Assembly (NCBI GenBank): GCA_903813345.2
Contig: CAIIXF020000002.1
Location: 12,050,150-12,114,149 of the forward strand
Length of the DNA: 64,000 nt
Direction of reading: 5' to 3'
Source: Owenia fusiformis
Lineage: Eukaryota > Annelida > Polychaeta > Sabellida > Oweniidae
Under the pieces are notes generated by a model. That model was not told the origin of the DNA and did no database searches. It was given only the letters and a program-made list of their open reading frames with translations. Shown here one piece after another: positions 10,560 through 22,055 of this stretch (the first letter of the stretch is position 1; the number at the start of each line of letters is the position of its first letter). Both the position numbers and the translations under genes were made by a program.

Positions 10560-12062
10560 CACGGGGGATAAGCAAAACGAGGGCGAAGCCACGGACTGCG
10601 ACTCGCGTAACTTTACACCGCAGCCCAGCGCCAAAATGGAGGGACATTCGGCAGTGCCTTCTGCTTCTTCCGACAAAATAGAGAAATCCAGGTATTTTAA
10701 ATGCTATCGTAGTGTCTAATCGGTGACCAAAATATTACTCTGTATCTACTGTTGGTCTGTAGATAAGAAAATAAGCAGTTGTCCAGATCAAGCTAAAACA
10801 GTAGCAAAGTTCTGATTTTACCTGTAAAATATGTGCATATTATTTAATTTACTATACATTTGAAAGGAGTTTTAACACGTTTCTGATATCTAAAGGTTAG
10901 TTGAGGCTCCGAGTATAATTCGTGAAAATGATTTGATAATAGAATGTGTTCATGAGGAGAAAATTAGATTCAAACTGCGCATTCATAGTGGACGCAGTCC
11001 AGTAAACAAAGCTATTTCAACAACGCAACACAGCCTCCATTGATATTCTAAGCAACGCAGTCCAGCCGCGAACACGAAATAAATAAGATAGTGTAAACTA
11101 TATTCCTGGTGACAACGTAATATGTTTATTACAAACCAATTTGTGGATAGGGTTAAATATATAGATAATTGGATAGTGTTGAGACTTTTTATAAGAAGTA
11201 GAAATGCGAAACAATTAACTTTTTGATGATGCAATAAAAGCTGTTGGGGAAGGGTACATTAACTAGTATTTAAGATATTAGGAAAATATCAAATAATTGG
11301 AGAGTTGGTGAGTTAATGTAATTTTGGATGATCTTTCCAACAGTCCATCAATATTGCTAGCTACCATAAATTCATGATTTCAGCTGTATTTGACAGCTTG
11401 TATATATTTGCAGAATGGATTGAGACACGATGTAGGTCTATTAAAATAGCCCTTTATATTCAATTTTGTCCAAAGTTGCTCCATTTCGGCCACACCTGTA
11501 CACACATTGTGCTATCTACCTTTGGCTGCGATTGCGTTCAGCTTCAGATAGGCTATAAAGCAACACTGAGTCGCGGACTGCGTTGGGCAGATGGATGGAC
11601 TACGACTATTATAAATTCCAATTTTCTATGTAATTGTACGTTTTCCGCTTACCAAATATCGCTCGAAGATGTAATTGTAACAACAGAACATGAATAATTA
11701 TATTAATTCGATGTCATTTCTGATTCCTTTGTTTAAATCGGTAGTCTATATTAGGGACAAATATTGGCAAAATTACATTTTTTGTGGCAGATTTCGAATT
11801 CATTTGTGTTCATGCTAAACTATTGGACAGCCGAGCACCAAGAATGCCATTGCAGGTGGAGTATGAATATGTTGATCACCGACTGGAACATACTAGCTAT
11901 TATGTAGAATATCCAAACCAATAATCTACCCCAAATCCTAACATGCCTTCCAAATTAAGTTTGGACTTACCGCCATTGTTCAGCTATAACGCGTTGTAAC
12001 CTCGTTTTGAATTACGCGAGTCGCAGTCCGTGGCTTCGCCCTCGTTTTGCTTATCCCCCGTG
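10560..12062. mobile_element. Insertion with 51-bp perfect inverted ends and 5-bp target duplication TGAAG
   Basis: The first 51 bases (10560-10610, starting CACGGGGGATAAGCAAAAC) are exactly complementary to the last 51 (12012-12062). TGAAG flanks both sides (10555-10559 and 12063-12067), and an unoccupied copy of the target survives at about 10448-10480, where the recombinase sequence runs without a break. The 1503-bp interior has no transposase. It holds a possible first exon (ATG at 10636, donor after 10691) and a 107-codon open frame (11374-11697) with no recognised domain. A CAC terminus with a 5-bp duplication recalls Transib/ProtoRAG elements, but that is only a hypothesis. Confidence 0.85.
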
Positions 12063-12063
12063 T

Positions 12064-12400
12064 GAAGGCTCATTCTCGCCTCCGTCTTTCTTACGTACAT
12101 TGACTAAAAATCAGCCAAATACTCATCAAGTCTCTCAGTCTCAGGATATATATCGAGAATGTCTCTGTCTTCTGCTTTCTTTTTCAGGAATTCACGAAGT
12201 ATTTTCATATCTCTCGCTGTTTTTCGCAATGTGTTTTTGTTATTTTGATTGGCAATAAATGCATAGACATCCTCATTCCCGAATCTGTCAAACTCACTGT
12301 TATCAATCTCTTGATTTTCATCGGAAACTTCAGAGTTCCCCATGTGAATGTCGAAATTCGCCAATTCTTCGTCAGCCATTTTGATTTGTACTTTACTCAC
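12064..12400 (-). pseudogene. Crypton-type tyrosine recombinase, N-terminal fragment (KIAA1958-like)
   Basis: From the ATG at 12400 the frame reads ADEELANFDI, then NKNTLRKTARDMKILREFLK and ETERLDEYLADF before a stop at 12104-12106. This matches the SAM-like N-terminal region of Crypton/KIAA1958-type recombinases (NKNT.RKT..D...F..FL, then LD.YL..F). After the stop, a frameshifted VRKKDGGENEPS follows to 12064, exactly where the CACGGGGG element is inserted; the rest is at 10510-10559. The gene was therefore already broken by a stop and frameshift, or decayed later, and only its N-terminal part is present within the inverted-repeat element. Confidence 0.65.
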
Positions 12401-12409
12401 TGCGCAGTA

Positions 12410-12850
12410 ATATGCACTACTTTCTGTACATGATATAGTTCGTCAAAATACCATTTTTAATCGTTATTTAGCAGCCTTCTTATCAAATTAAATACACAAT
12501 CGTAAGTCAATACACCAATGAAACTTAAAGAGAATAAATTATCTGACCTAATTTCCAACAATATTGTGGCGCGAAATGCAAATGTGATATCAAACTCATA
12601 TGCGTGTGATATCGTTTATCTCACGCATATCCGTGTGATATCACATTTGCATTTCGCGCCACAATAATGTTGGAAATTAGGTCAGATAATTTATTCTCTT
12701 TTGAGAAAATAGGTCCGTTAATTTATTCTTTTTAAGTTTCATTGGTGTATTGAATTACGGTTGTGTATATAATTTGATTAGAACGCTGCTAACTAACGAT
12801 TAAAATGGTATTTATGACGAACTATATCATGTACAGAAAGTAGTGCATAT
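12410..12850. mobile_element. Palindromic element, about 190-bp arms
   Basis: Starts ATATGCACTACTTTCTGTAC and ends with its complement; a second strong pairing is GGCGCGAAATGCAAATGTG at about 12568 against 12641-12660. Nearly the whole 441 bp can fold back around a GTGATATC-rich centre. The right arm carries an extra GAAAATAGGTCCGTTAATTT insertion. It lies between the recombinase fragment and the right arm of the composite element, so it may be the composite's own promoter-side end or a separate insertion. Confidence 0.65.
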
Positions 12851-13080
12851 TATGTTCAATTGGTATTCTAATTTCTAGTTTATATTGTCTGCCAATGTCC
12901 TGGAAATTGGATCAGAACATCACAATGTGATTGTAATCATGGGATAAACCCAATATCACATAATTTCTCGTGATATCATTTTATCGCCTCGTAGATATCA
13001 AATATCAACACTCATTCGCTTCGCTCACTCGTGTTGAAAAAAATGATATCACTCAAAATAATGTGATATTCTGTATATAT

Positions 13081-13210
13081 CCTATGATTTATGAGTGATA
13101 TGATTTTTATCCACGAATGGATATGATATCTGCACGAGCGAGCGTAGCGAGAGAGTGCAGATATCAATATCCATGAGTGGATTAAAATCATATCACGAGT
13201 AAATCATAGG
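13081..13210. mobile_element. 130-bp palindrome, GTGATATG family
   Basis: Begins CCTATGATTTA and ends TAAATCATAGG, with paired inner segments (GATTTTTATCCAC / GTGGATTAAAATC and ATCTGCAC / GTGCAGAT). It directly abuts the composite element and shares its GAGCGAGCGTAGCGAG-type centre. Confidence 0.65.
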
Positions 13211-13256
13211 ATGTTCTTTTTATTCCATAGTTAAAGTCATCATCAGAATCGTCGGA

Positions 13257-13805
13257 CATGGCGTAGAATAATGGAAATAGCGTCATGAATCCCGGGACAA
13301 TGAATCTCGGATCCAAGTACGTCATTAATGGTCGAAAATCAAAATATTGACAAATTTATAACCTAAGAGGCCGAAAGATTATGCGGCAAATATTGAAACG
13401 GGGGTTGTCACCATATTGTATTAGCTTTGATCTCTTAGAATCCGTTGAATCCTAAGCGATTGGAGTTGTTTAGATCACTTAACGAATGATATGAAATGAT
13501 GAGGATTTGGGTTTTTTCAAAGTTTATAATGGCGGTCAATGGGGGATTTTAGCAAAATATCCCGAAAATTAAATCATTAAAAGGCCGAAAGATCTGTGGA
13601 TGGATTTTGCTGTTTTATATATCAAAATGAACACTTCGTTGGGTCTAACAAGGATCCGTTGAATCCTAAGAAAATAAATGATTTGCTAAAAAGTTATTAA
13701 GATTTTAAATTTTGATGAAGACTGCTCTCCATTGAAATCTTTGGACCATGAAATGTCGATTTACGCGCAAACGTTGTGACGTTATTTCCATTATTCTACG
13801 CCATG
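13257..13805. mobile_element. Inverted-repeat element with CATGGCGTAGAATAATGG ends
   Basis: The first about 29 bases (CATGGCGTAGAATAATGGAA onward) are complementary to the last 29 with one mismatch, over 549 bp. AGGCCGAAAGAT occurs twice inside (about 13369 and 13581), each followed after a short gap by GAATCC-containing segments. No coding frame. No unambiguous target duplication was seen. Confidence 0.65.
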
Positions 13806-14144
13806 AATTAAGTTATTTAATTCGAATTTCCAAACTATCCGGCGATGTTGACACTTAGACTCGTTTTGAGTCTGAAGTAGCAAAAATCCATAAACCATCG
13901 CATACGACGTCGTATGTCATGGCTAAAAAAACGTATGTTATGGTTAAGTGAAAATTTGTCAAAAATATCATATTTTACCACTGATTACAAAAATACCGTT
14001 TTTATTTTCACATGTTATCCTATGAATATCATGCTAACTATGGTATAAACGATTTTCTGGAAAATATCACACGGATTTCAATAATATCAGAAATATCAAT
14101 AGCTGTTATTGTACAGATAACACATTAATCGTGGGATAAAGTGA

Positions 14145-14435
14145 ATTATTATATCACTATCTAGCTAGCTACAGTATGATTGGTCAAAACCGGGTCACAT
14201 GTCGTGGGATATCTGGCGATATTCAATGGCAATGCTAATCAGATAAGACAACCGTGAGATATCTAGCGATATCCCACGCTCCCGGGAATTTTCAAAGAAT
14301 TTGTTTTCGTTCAGTGTAAATAATTTAGATCAGTGTAAGTCAAAATGGCAGACGAACCGAGTAGATTCAATGTATTTCAATGTTAACCTATGGCTTAATA
14401 ATATTAGGGATGTTTAGCTAGATAGTGATATAATA
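14145..14435. mobile_element. Small inverted-repeat element, TTATTATATCACTATCTAGC ends
   Basis: A 22-bp segment beginning TTATTATATCACTATCTAGC is complementary to 14414-14435. Between them lies a second inverted pair (GTGGGATATC / GATATCCCAC). It adjoins another palindrome at 14437. Confidence 0.55.
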
Positions 14436-14436
14436 A

Positions 14437-14574
14437 AACAAATATTTCACTCTATTTTTCGTGAATACCTGTAGCACTTTCACAAGGTGATATTCCACTT
14501 GCCCTTCGGGCTTCGTGGAATATCACTTGTGAAAGATGTACAGGTATTCACCTCAATAGAGTGAAATATTTGTT
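14437..14574. mobile_element. 138-bp palindrome, AACAAATATTTCACTCTAT ends
   Basis: Ends AACAAATATTTCACTCTAT and its near-complement; inner pairs include GAATACCTGTA / TACAGGTATTC and GATATTCCAC / GTGGAATATC around a CCCGAAGGGC-type centre. The following segment (TGGACCAAGGGCCGCAGGCCC) has a further short hairpin. Confidence 0.6.
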
Positions 14575-15286
14575 CAATATTGGACCAAGGGCCGCAGGCC
14601 CAAGGTCCAATATTTCACTATTTTGCCAGCAGAAATGACGTTATTACTATTATTACCACCGTTAATGCCCAGGGCTGAAATAGCAAATTTGAAATAGAAA
14701 ATCTTACGCACTGAACGATATCACTTTTCCCGGGAAACATAGCCGGGCGGATAATGTCATTATTGCCCGACTAAAGTCATTAACGCCCGACACAATAATG
14801 CTCACGTCAATATTGCAATTTAAATGCCTTCTCAACTAGTACTAAAACCCCTAGAACAGGCCCTGCAAGGTGGTAATGGAGAGGTTAAGCTAGCGATGTT
14901 TTTCGCAACGTAACCGTGAACGCAAAGTCAATGAATTAATACAGTAATGTATATAGCACGCATAAAAAGCAAGCGCTACTTAGTCTACTTCAGATATAAG
15001 ATCAGCTTTATTTTCCTGTTTACAACGGGAGATTTTCAATTTTACGTTGGTGTCAACGGGAATCATTATACTCATGTTTATTAGGTACTATGCTGGCAAT
15101 TTTGATTTCGATGCACAGTATCTGAAGAAAATGATGTATGTCATACATGTTTTAGCTTTAAATATCTTACGACACGAGCTTGTTAAAGCAAGGGCGTTAC
15201 AATACCCGGGAATTTATCGGTTCGTGCAGTACTTGTTTGTGATAGCGCCCTCTGTAGGTCACTGTGCTTATAGCTAATTATATTGG
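14575..15286. other. No recognised gene
   Basis: Mixed DNA with short GCCCGA repeats near 14750-14790. A 76-codon open frame at 15047-15277 ends at the edge of the next miniature element and matches nothing I know. Confidence 0.5.
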
Positions 15287-15591
15287 CAAGGAGGATTGGC
15301 TCCCAGAGTGCACCACCGATATTCTGTCCCATATATGGGTATGTCGTAATACAAAATTCGAATTCAAACAGCCGCCATTTTGTTCACTTCAACATTTAAA
15401 TCGTGAATTTTGGTCTTATTTCCAAACGAAAAATTCCAAAACTCACAAGAAATGATCGAGATATTGGTTCGAATCTTTTGAACTGTTTATTTTGAATTTA
15501 TAGTCGGTTTTAATTTCAGAAAATAACGACATTTCGACGTTTTCATTGTTGGAAAATATCGAGTTTCGATCCTGGGAGCCAATCCTCCTTG
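15287..15591. mobile_element. hAT-like miniature element with 8-bp target duplication TATATTGG
   Basis: Begins CAAGGAGGATTGGCTCCCAG and ends with its exact complement; TATATTGG flanks both sides (15279-15286 and 15592-15599). An 8-bp duplication is the hallmark of hAT transposases, and the 305-bp size without coding capacity makes it a non-autonomous copy. The perfect duplication implies a fairly recent insertion. Confidence 0.8.
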
Positions 15592-16354
15592 TATATTGGA
15601 TAATCACATTTATGCGTGCGCGCGCAGCTCATCCACTGAACGAAATGCCACTTCCCGCTGAAATCACCGGGTATTGATCTCTCCCTTGGTTAAAGTATGT
15701 ATCATAGAAAACCAGCTATATAACTATCAATGACGTATTACACGAGGATGTGTAGCCTAAGTAACGGACTAAGTAAACACTGTAACTGAACGATTGTTTA
15801 TGTGAGAAAACTACATGCATTTGTATAGGACGATTTATACGTACAAGTTGCGTACATACGTTTATATGCATTGCTTAACCTCTCCAGTAATTGAAATTAC
15901 ATTCGTATGATGTGAGACTCGACATTCATCAGGAAACTTATAAAAAATAATTTGTCATCCATGAAGCAAATTAATTTTTACTGCTTAATAAATGGTGAAT
16001 GACAGCCAAATTAAGTTTTATATTAAGTATGAGAATAGCATGATGCATTGATATTTCAAGGTAACATCGTTTGAAAAGTGATGGCGGTGATTGAAAAAAC
16101 GATGTAAAGATAAACCGCAACGAAATATTGGTAGATTTCTTTGAAGGACTAGAAAACATACATCACATATTGAATTTTCCAAAACACAAAAGACATGTAT
16201 AAATTGTAAGGCCTGCAGGTTCGATTCCCCCTGGTAGCATTAACATGAAACGGTTCGTTTCGGTAACAAAATGTCGGACCGTAGAAGGTACGATTTTTCT
16301 TTTTTCCTTATACACGCGTTGTAGGCAGAATCCCCACGACATTTTTCTCAAAAA
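15592..16354. other. No recognised gene
   Basis: AT-rich with short open frames only. GGTTCGATTCC at about 16219 is a perfect RNA polymerase III B-box word, but no A box or cloverleaf partner was found upstream, so it is not called as a tRNA or SINE. Confidence 0.5.
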
Positions 16355-16577
16355 CGTGTATCAGTATCTTACATGTATGTTTTAGAAAATGTACATGTTT
16401 GCGAAAAAATAGCTCAGAAGACAACAGAATCGTTGATTTAATTCCTCGCTTAAGTTACATAAACGATATGAGTTAAAAATACAGATCTTAACTGTTTTTC
16501 GAAATACCGTTTATGTAACTTAAGCGAGGAATTAAATCGAAGATTCTGAATTAAACATAGGATACTGATACACATCT
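16355..16577. mobile_element. Foldback element, about 220 bp
   Basis: GATTTAATTCCTCGCTTAAG and following bases (about 16434-16465) are perfectly complementary to 16508-16539; outer GTATCAGTATC near 16357 pairs with GATACTGATAC near 16563. It has no coding content. Confidence 0.65.
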
Positions 16578-16794
16578 ATAAAAAATAATGAGTTACACAC
16601 ACACTAATCTCTTTCTTTATCAATACCAAGTAACATTTGTCTAACCTGTAGTTGTTTTATTTCAAAACAATCCATTCAGATCACATACATTACAAATAAT
16701 TAGTTAAATTCATTGAAGAATGTCCCCGTTGAGGAGTTTTCCTCTCCGAGATTTCAGTTTTCTTGGCGGGTCTTTCAAAACTGTTAGGTTGCTT

Positions 16795-16974
16795 GCCCGT
16801 AGCCAGCTTTTACCAGGAGGTGGAGCTTTTTTCCGGGGGTTGAGCTTTTTCACAATTTTGGCTAAAAATCATGCGAAAAATTCTCAGAATGGTGAAAAAC
16901 TGCATGATTTTGAAAGAATTTCTGGCCAGGGGGGAGGAGCTTCCGCTCCCCCAGCTCCCCCTCTGGCAACGGGC
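16795..16974. mobile_element. Short GCCCGTAGCCAG-ended element
   Basis: GCCCGTAGCCAG at the left and CTGGCAACGGGC at the right form imperfect inverted ends around a G/C-rich 180-bp core with AGGAGGTGGAGC. Related GTAGCCAGG pieces occur at about 9787, 23630 and 44330, which indicates an interspersed family. Confidence 0.45.
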
Positions 16975-17518
16975 CTGTGTTCTGACGTGTTATTTAATAG
17001 AGCTACCTTTCATAAGTGAACACCTATAATATTACTGACCAATATCTTTGAATGAGAATATTACCCTAAAAATATCGGATTGTTAAGTTTTCTGAGCCAA
17101 TTAATAAAAAAAGATAAATTGATTAAGAACAATCCAATAAACAAACAGGATTTACAGTAAAGGCAGAGGTAGAAGGTGTATTCGTTTTGCGAAGACCCCA
17201 TAAACTCACAGAGTTTGACATTATACATGCAGAAACAATTTTCTCTCAGGCCATAACAAGTAGATACTTTGTTTTGCTTCCTGGCAAAATTCAAATCGTG
17301 CAAGGGTACAAGGAAAACAAAAACAAACTCAAGAAAAAACACAAACTTGTTTGCTGAGAAATGTATACATTTTATGGGCATAAAAAGGGGTGACATACTA
17401 ATTTGCAGTGATTACAAACACATAGCTGTTATTCAGTGTGTATTATGGCAGTGTGTCACCTGTCATTTCTCTGGAATGATGTACACTTTCCTCCAAAAGA
17501 TTGGAAACAACTGTAGTA

Positions 17519-17956
17519 TAGTAAAACCTGTATATCTGAACACTTGGCTAATCCGAACACCTCCCAATTTGAACATTTTTTGTCCCGTTTTTCCTCCCAT
17601 AAACTCAAATGTTAAAAAACCTTGAAATGTGAACAGTCATGTTTGAAAAATTAACTTATCGAATCTAAACACTTTTCATAAAATATCACATGTTCCATAC
17701 AAAATTGCTCAAATATTTGAAAAAACTTGAATGATTTGACTCATGGTGGGGCTTTCTAGGATGACTAAATTCATTTGAATCGGATTTTCATGTCACTGTA
17801 ATGCCATAAAGCTATCTAGTCAAAAGCACTATAAATATTTATTGAGAATTTGTTCCTAATTTGTTCCAAAATCTTGCAAATGCAAAACCTCAAAATGTGA
17901 ACACCTCCTAATCCGAACGCTTGTAGCTAGTCCCTCGGATTAGACAGGTTTTACTG
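17519..17956. mobile_element. Mariner-like miniature element (CAGTAAAACC family), copy 1
   Basis: TA-flanked inverted ends TAGTAAAACCTGTATATCTG and GGATTAGACAGGTTTTACTG enclose 438 bp. TA duplication and the CAGT-type end fit the Tc1/mariner/pogo superfamily. Internal TCCGAACAC words recur near each end. Relatives are at 33778-34580, 42717-42871, 45260-45689 and, in pieces, 23690-23830 and 61092-61475. Confidence 0.7.
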
Positions 17957-19344
17957 TAGGTACAATCCCCTCTGAAAGTTACTGAAATCAATGGATGGAA
18001 ATTGGTGTTCGCTTACACACGGGTGTTCAATAGAGTATACTCATATGTTCGCTGGGCACAGATCTTCACGCGCTCATTCCAGATATAAGCGTGCAATCGA
18101 GTCGCCGGCTATAATCCAAAAATAGTGCTACAAAAATAATATTCATTAATATTTTTGAACCTTGGGTTGCTGTCTACCTTAACCACACTTGATATTCAGG
18201 AATATGTATTTGCACATATTTTTAAAAATCCCAAATATATGCCAAAACGTTGTGTACGTTATTGTTTCCATTTATTATTCTGCCAAATTATCAATGATAA
18301 GAGCATCGTTCATATATTTTGATTGAAAATTGCATAAAATAAAGGTTTTGTGAAGATTTCATTGAATTTGAATGTTTCGTACAATTTCTGGAGACCTTTA
18401 AAGTAGTGTCGCCCACTTTTTAGAATAAGTACCCATATTGTGCAATAAATTAATTGCTATCCTAAAATGACCAATAATCTTGTTAATTTTCATAACACAA
18501 TACTTACATTTGGTATGCCAAACAACATAAATAAGTTGTTTACGAGAATATAATCAGATTTTCAAAATATAATCAATTAATGATCAATTTCTCAAGCGTA
18601 TGGTTGAGGATGTTACGTACGTTATTGGTATTATAGAAAAGCACTGGAACTGTTGGCATTTTTGCTACGCCGATATGTTAACACAGTCACTAAGCATCGT
18701 AAAGCACATTTTGATTCGAATCAGAAATTCTTTGTTTTCAGCATACACGGATTTATAAGCAATATTGTTATGTACGGTATCGTTATGTACGGCATTGTTA
18801 TGTACTAGATTTTACGAATCTAAGCCAAGAATTCAGGGCTAGCTCCATTTAAAGTTGTACACGCGGGTTATTTGAATTCGCCCTAATGCCAGCCAGTAAA
18901 TTATGTAAATCTAAAATGGGTATTAAGCATAAATACGTAAAAATAGATGGATAATCAGCCTCTCCAAGATGACGGTCTTGTCGAAGATTTATTAATGAAT
19001 AGTTTGAGATTATATAGGTATCAATTACTTGTAGACTAAGTTGTTTAGTTGGTACATAGAGTAAATTGGCACTGTTTGATTCTATACTACGAAAAATTGT
19101 CAGGTTATGTACGTTCGAATTGATAACGTACATAACAATTTTATGTTACCTCTTCCTGCTTCCATGTTTGAATGGAATATTTTTAAATATAATCTATACT
19201 TGAGATTCTGTCTGCGTAGAAAACCCCAATGATGTCAAAATCACTATATTTTCTATAGTATGAGGCCAAAATACAATTTAGACTTGTGTCATTCCTAAAT
19301 CGTTCAACATGTCTATGTATTTAACATCAGAACACGACCCTAAT

Positions 19345-19555
19345 CATCAAAGCATTATGGAAGACCAACATTGATGTACCAGTAAATCTAGAAACATTTG
19401 TCAAAAATGAACTTGGACCAACAATTCAAGAAATTCAAGATAAGATACAGCTTTCGTTCAAATTTGGACAATGGTACGGGAGAAAAGGTACGGGAGAAAG
19501 AAGGTACAGAGAATATTGCAAATTGTGGAAGTTGAACAAGAGAAATTTGTTCTCT
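19345..19555 (+). pseudogene. Coding-like remnant, unidentified
   Basis: A frame from about 19345 to a stop near 19557 reads IIKALWKTNIDVPVNLETF and then GPTIQEIQDKIQLSFKFGQW, with amino-acid usage that looks protein-like. It has no start and no clean splice boundary that I could fix. It may belong with the exon at 19902. No domain is recognised. Confidence 0.3.
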
Positions 19556-19901
19556 TGAATTTTCCAACACTTGAGTTGAATTTGACACGTGGAAAGATAA
19601 GGCATCAGTATTAAAGTGAGTTAAAGCACATAAGGGCAATTTTGAAAGAACACAAAATGTTTGTAATGATGAAAACTCTATGAAAATCTACAGAAGTACA
19701 GGATGCGAACTGGAACCATCTGCCATGATTGACTCTTTTCCAACTGTTATATTGGAAAGAAGACTCAAAACTGAAGCACAAACGTTTTGAGATACTAGTT
19801 TCCGAAGAAAGTACACATCTACATGTACTCTGTTTCGTTTTATTGACACTCTAATACCCAAATTCAAAGATCCAAACATTGTTAAAATTAATTTTCTGCA
19901 G

Positions 19902-20197
19902 TTAGTTATATCACATGTTGTGACGTATGCAAACAGGGTGATTCCAATGACAAATTGACGATAACAAAACTAGGGGCCGCCAATAATATAACTGACATCG
20001 TTGATGTCATACATCTGCTGAAACAGACTCAGATTGCTAATTTGATGATTTCGTTACCGAAATGTATGATGAAAACCGGTATATCATTCAATACAATGAA
20101 CTATGATGAAACTGATCATGATGTTGAAGATGAGAAAGTTGAGTTGATGACTGAGAGGATTAACAGTTTTCCAATGGCCAGATCAAGAAAAGATTAA
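19902..20197 (+). other. Possible terminal exon, unidentified protein
   Basis: An acceptor (TTAATTTTCTGCAG, ending 19901) opens a frame that runs to a TAA at 20195-20197. It begins SYITCCDVCKQGDSNDKL, with a Cys-Cys-X2-Cys cluster, then LGAANNITDIVDVIHLLKQT and an acidic stretch, ending SRKD. The codon pattern looks real, but I recognise no family. It may be the 3' end of a gene carried by the putative 18.1-23.0-kb element. Confidence 0.35.
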
Positions 20198-20406
20198 ATG
20201 GGTGGTCAAAACCCGAGTGCTTTGTGAAACAAATGTCGAGCAATGAGCTGGAGGCAAATTTGGTCGGATGTTGAAAATAACGGCTGGTGATATGTAACCT
20301 ATATCGTACAGATGATGAGTACGAATAAAGAGACTAATTAACGTGACTAGTTCTTGTTTGACATTGTCAATGCTGGAAGTGCAGCTTAAATTCATATATT
20401 ATGCAA

Positions 20407-22055
20407 CACCCTGGGTATAGTCTGTCACGTGACTTCATGGATGACGTGTGCGCGAGTGATTCGCATTTTCTTTCGCTTGAGGTTTGTAATCACACTTTTT
20501 ACATGTTTTAAGATTTTGTATCTCTGTGAAACTTGTCCCGTACCATCAATGTCTGAAGACGATCTAATTCACCAAATATCTCATCCAAGCGTGTCCCGGT
20601 TAAAGAGAAATTCGCACTTTTGTGTCTCGCAAAATGACGTGTGCGCGAGTAAATCGAATTTTACGAAGGATGGGTGCGCGAGTCTAACATATTTATATTC
20701 ACTTGAGACAATTCTGCAAGCTAAGGCAGAATACAACTCACGTGACATTTGTTTTTGTCATCTTAAAGTAGTATGTTAAAGAATACTTTGCTATTTTGTA
20801 GATGTTTCATGTATGGCACATACATGTCTACGTTTAATGACAATAAATGTTTTGAAATAGCTTGTAGGGCTGTCCGGCATTGCAGGTGAATTAAAATTTG
20901 AACCAAAAATTGAATTAAATTTTTGGCGGTCTCATAAAACCGGCAGCATATTCATTTATTGACATCCCATACAAGGGGGGGGGGGGTCAGAGTTGTTATG
21001 TGGTTACTCGGCATCCGCCACGATCAGAACCATGTAAGGAATAGTAAGGGGAAGCCCATGATACCAAGTAATATCAAATAATTATAGGAGCTTCTAACTT
21101 CTTCCGCATCCCCACCCTTGGTATACGCAGCTGACAAAATGGATCGGTACGGGTCAAAAGCTGGACCGGTACGGGTTAACGGTTTTATTTGAATTTAAAA
21201 CAGCTGTAACTTGCTCAATATTGACTTCTTCGTATCCAAGTTGAAATATATGATCCCTCCGAATGATTTTAAGTACCCCCAAAGTTCACCCGTACAGGTC
21301 CAGCTTTTGACCCATACCGATCCATTTTGTCAGCTGCGTATACCAAGGGTGGGGATGCGGAAGAAGTTAGAAGCTCCTATAATTATTTGATATTACTTGG
21401 TATCATGGGCTTCCCCTTACTATTCCTTACATGGTTCTGATCGTGGCGGATGCCGAGTAACCACATAACAACTCTGACCCCCCCCCCTTGTATGGGATGT
21501 CAATAAATGAATATGCTGCCGGTTTTATGAGACCGCCAAAAATTTAATTCAATTTTTGGTTCAAATTTTAATTCACCTGCAATGCTGGACAGCCCTACAA
21601 GCTATTTCAAAACATTTATTGTCATTAAACGTAGACATGTATGTGCCATACATGAAACATCTACAAAATAGCAAAGTATTCTTTAACATACTACTTTAAG
21701 ATGACAAAAACAAATGTCACGTGAGTTGCATTCTGCCTTAGCTTGCAGAATTGTCTCAAGTGAATATAAATATGTTAGACTCGCGCACCCATCCTTCGTA
21801 AAATTCGATTTACTCGCGCACACGTCATTTTGCGAGACACAAAAGTGCGAATTTCTCTTTAACCGGGACACGCTTGGATGAGATATTTGGTGAATTAGAT
21901 CGTCTTCAGACATTGATGGTACGGGACAAGTTTCACAGAGATACAAAAACTTAAAACATGTAAAAAGTGTGATTACAAACCTCAAGCGAAAGAAAATGCG
22001 AATCACTCGCGCACACGTCATCCATGAAGTCACGTGACAGACTATACCCAGGGTG
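20407..22055. mobile_element. Foldback element, about 770-bp near-identical arms, 5-bp target duplication TGCAA
   Basis: The element begins CACCCTGGGTATAGTCTGTC and ends with the complement; TGCAA flanks both sides (20402-20406 and 22056-22060). The arms stay almost identical inward to about 21176 and 21287, leaving a loop of roughly 110 bp; I noticed only scattered differences, such as AATACAACTC against AATGCAACTC. Each arm contains three TGCGCGAG words and a run of G (9-11 bases). Mirror-image frames of 116 and 127 codons are products of the inverted repeat and match nothing known. Confidence 0.85.

Larger units (their letters stand above)
9265..13080. mobile_element. Composite inverted-repeat element with GTGATATC-rich arms
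   Basis: Outer ends read ATATATACAGAATATCAC and GTGATATTCTGTATATAT. The left arm continues through 9389 and, after an insertion, through 10297-10425; the right arm is about 12850-13080. The arms include ATATCACGAGAAATTATGTG on the left and its complement on the right. Removing the two later insertions (9390-10285 and 10560-12062, plus one copy of each target duplication) leaves about 1.4 kb. Its core carries a recombinase gene fragment. Smaller relatives occur at 13081-13210 and 22075-22190. Confidence 0.65.

Noticed and set aside
16203-16232. tRNA gene or tRNA-derived SINE at a GGTTCGATTCC word
   Set aside because: Only the B-box word is present; no A box, acceptor stem or cloverleaf could be made from the upstream sequence.
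17269-17625. 118-codon plus-strand ORF as a host gene
   Set aside because: It runs into the mariner-like miniature element at 17519, overlaps an equally long antisense frame, and has no domain.
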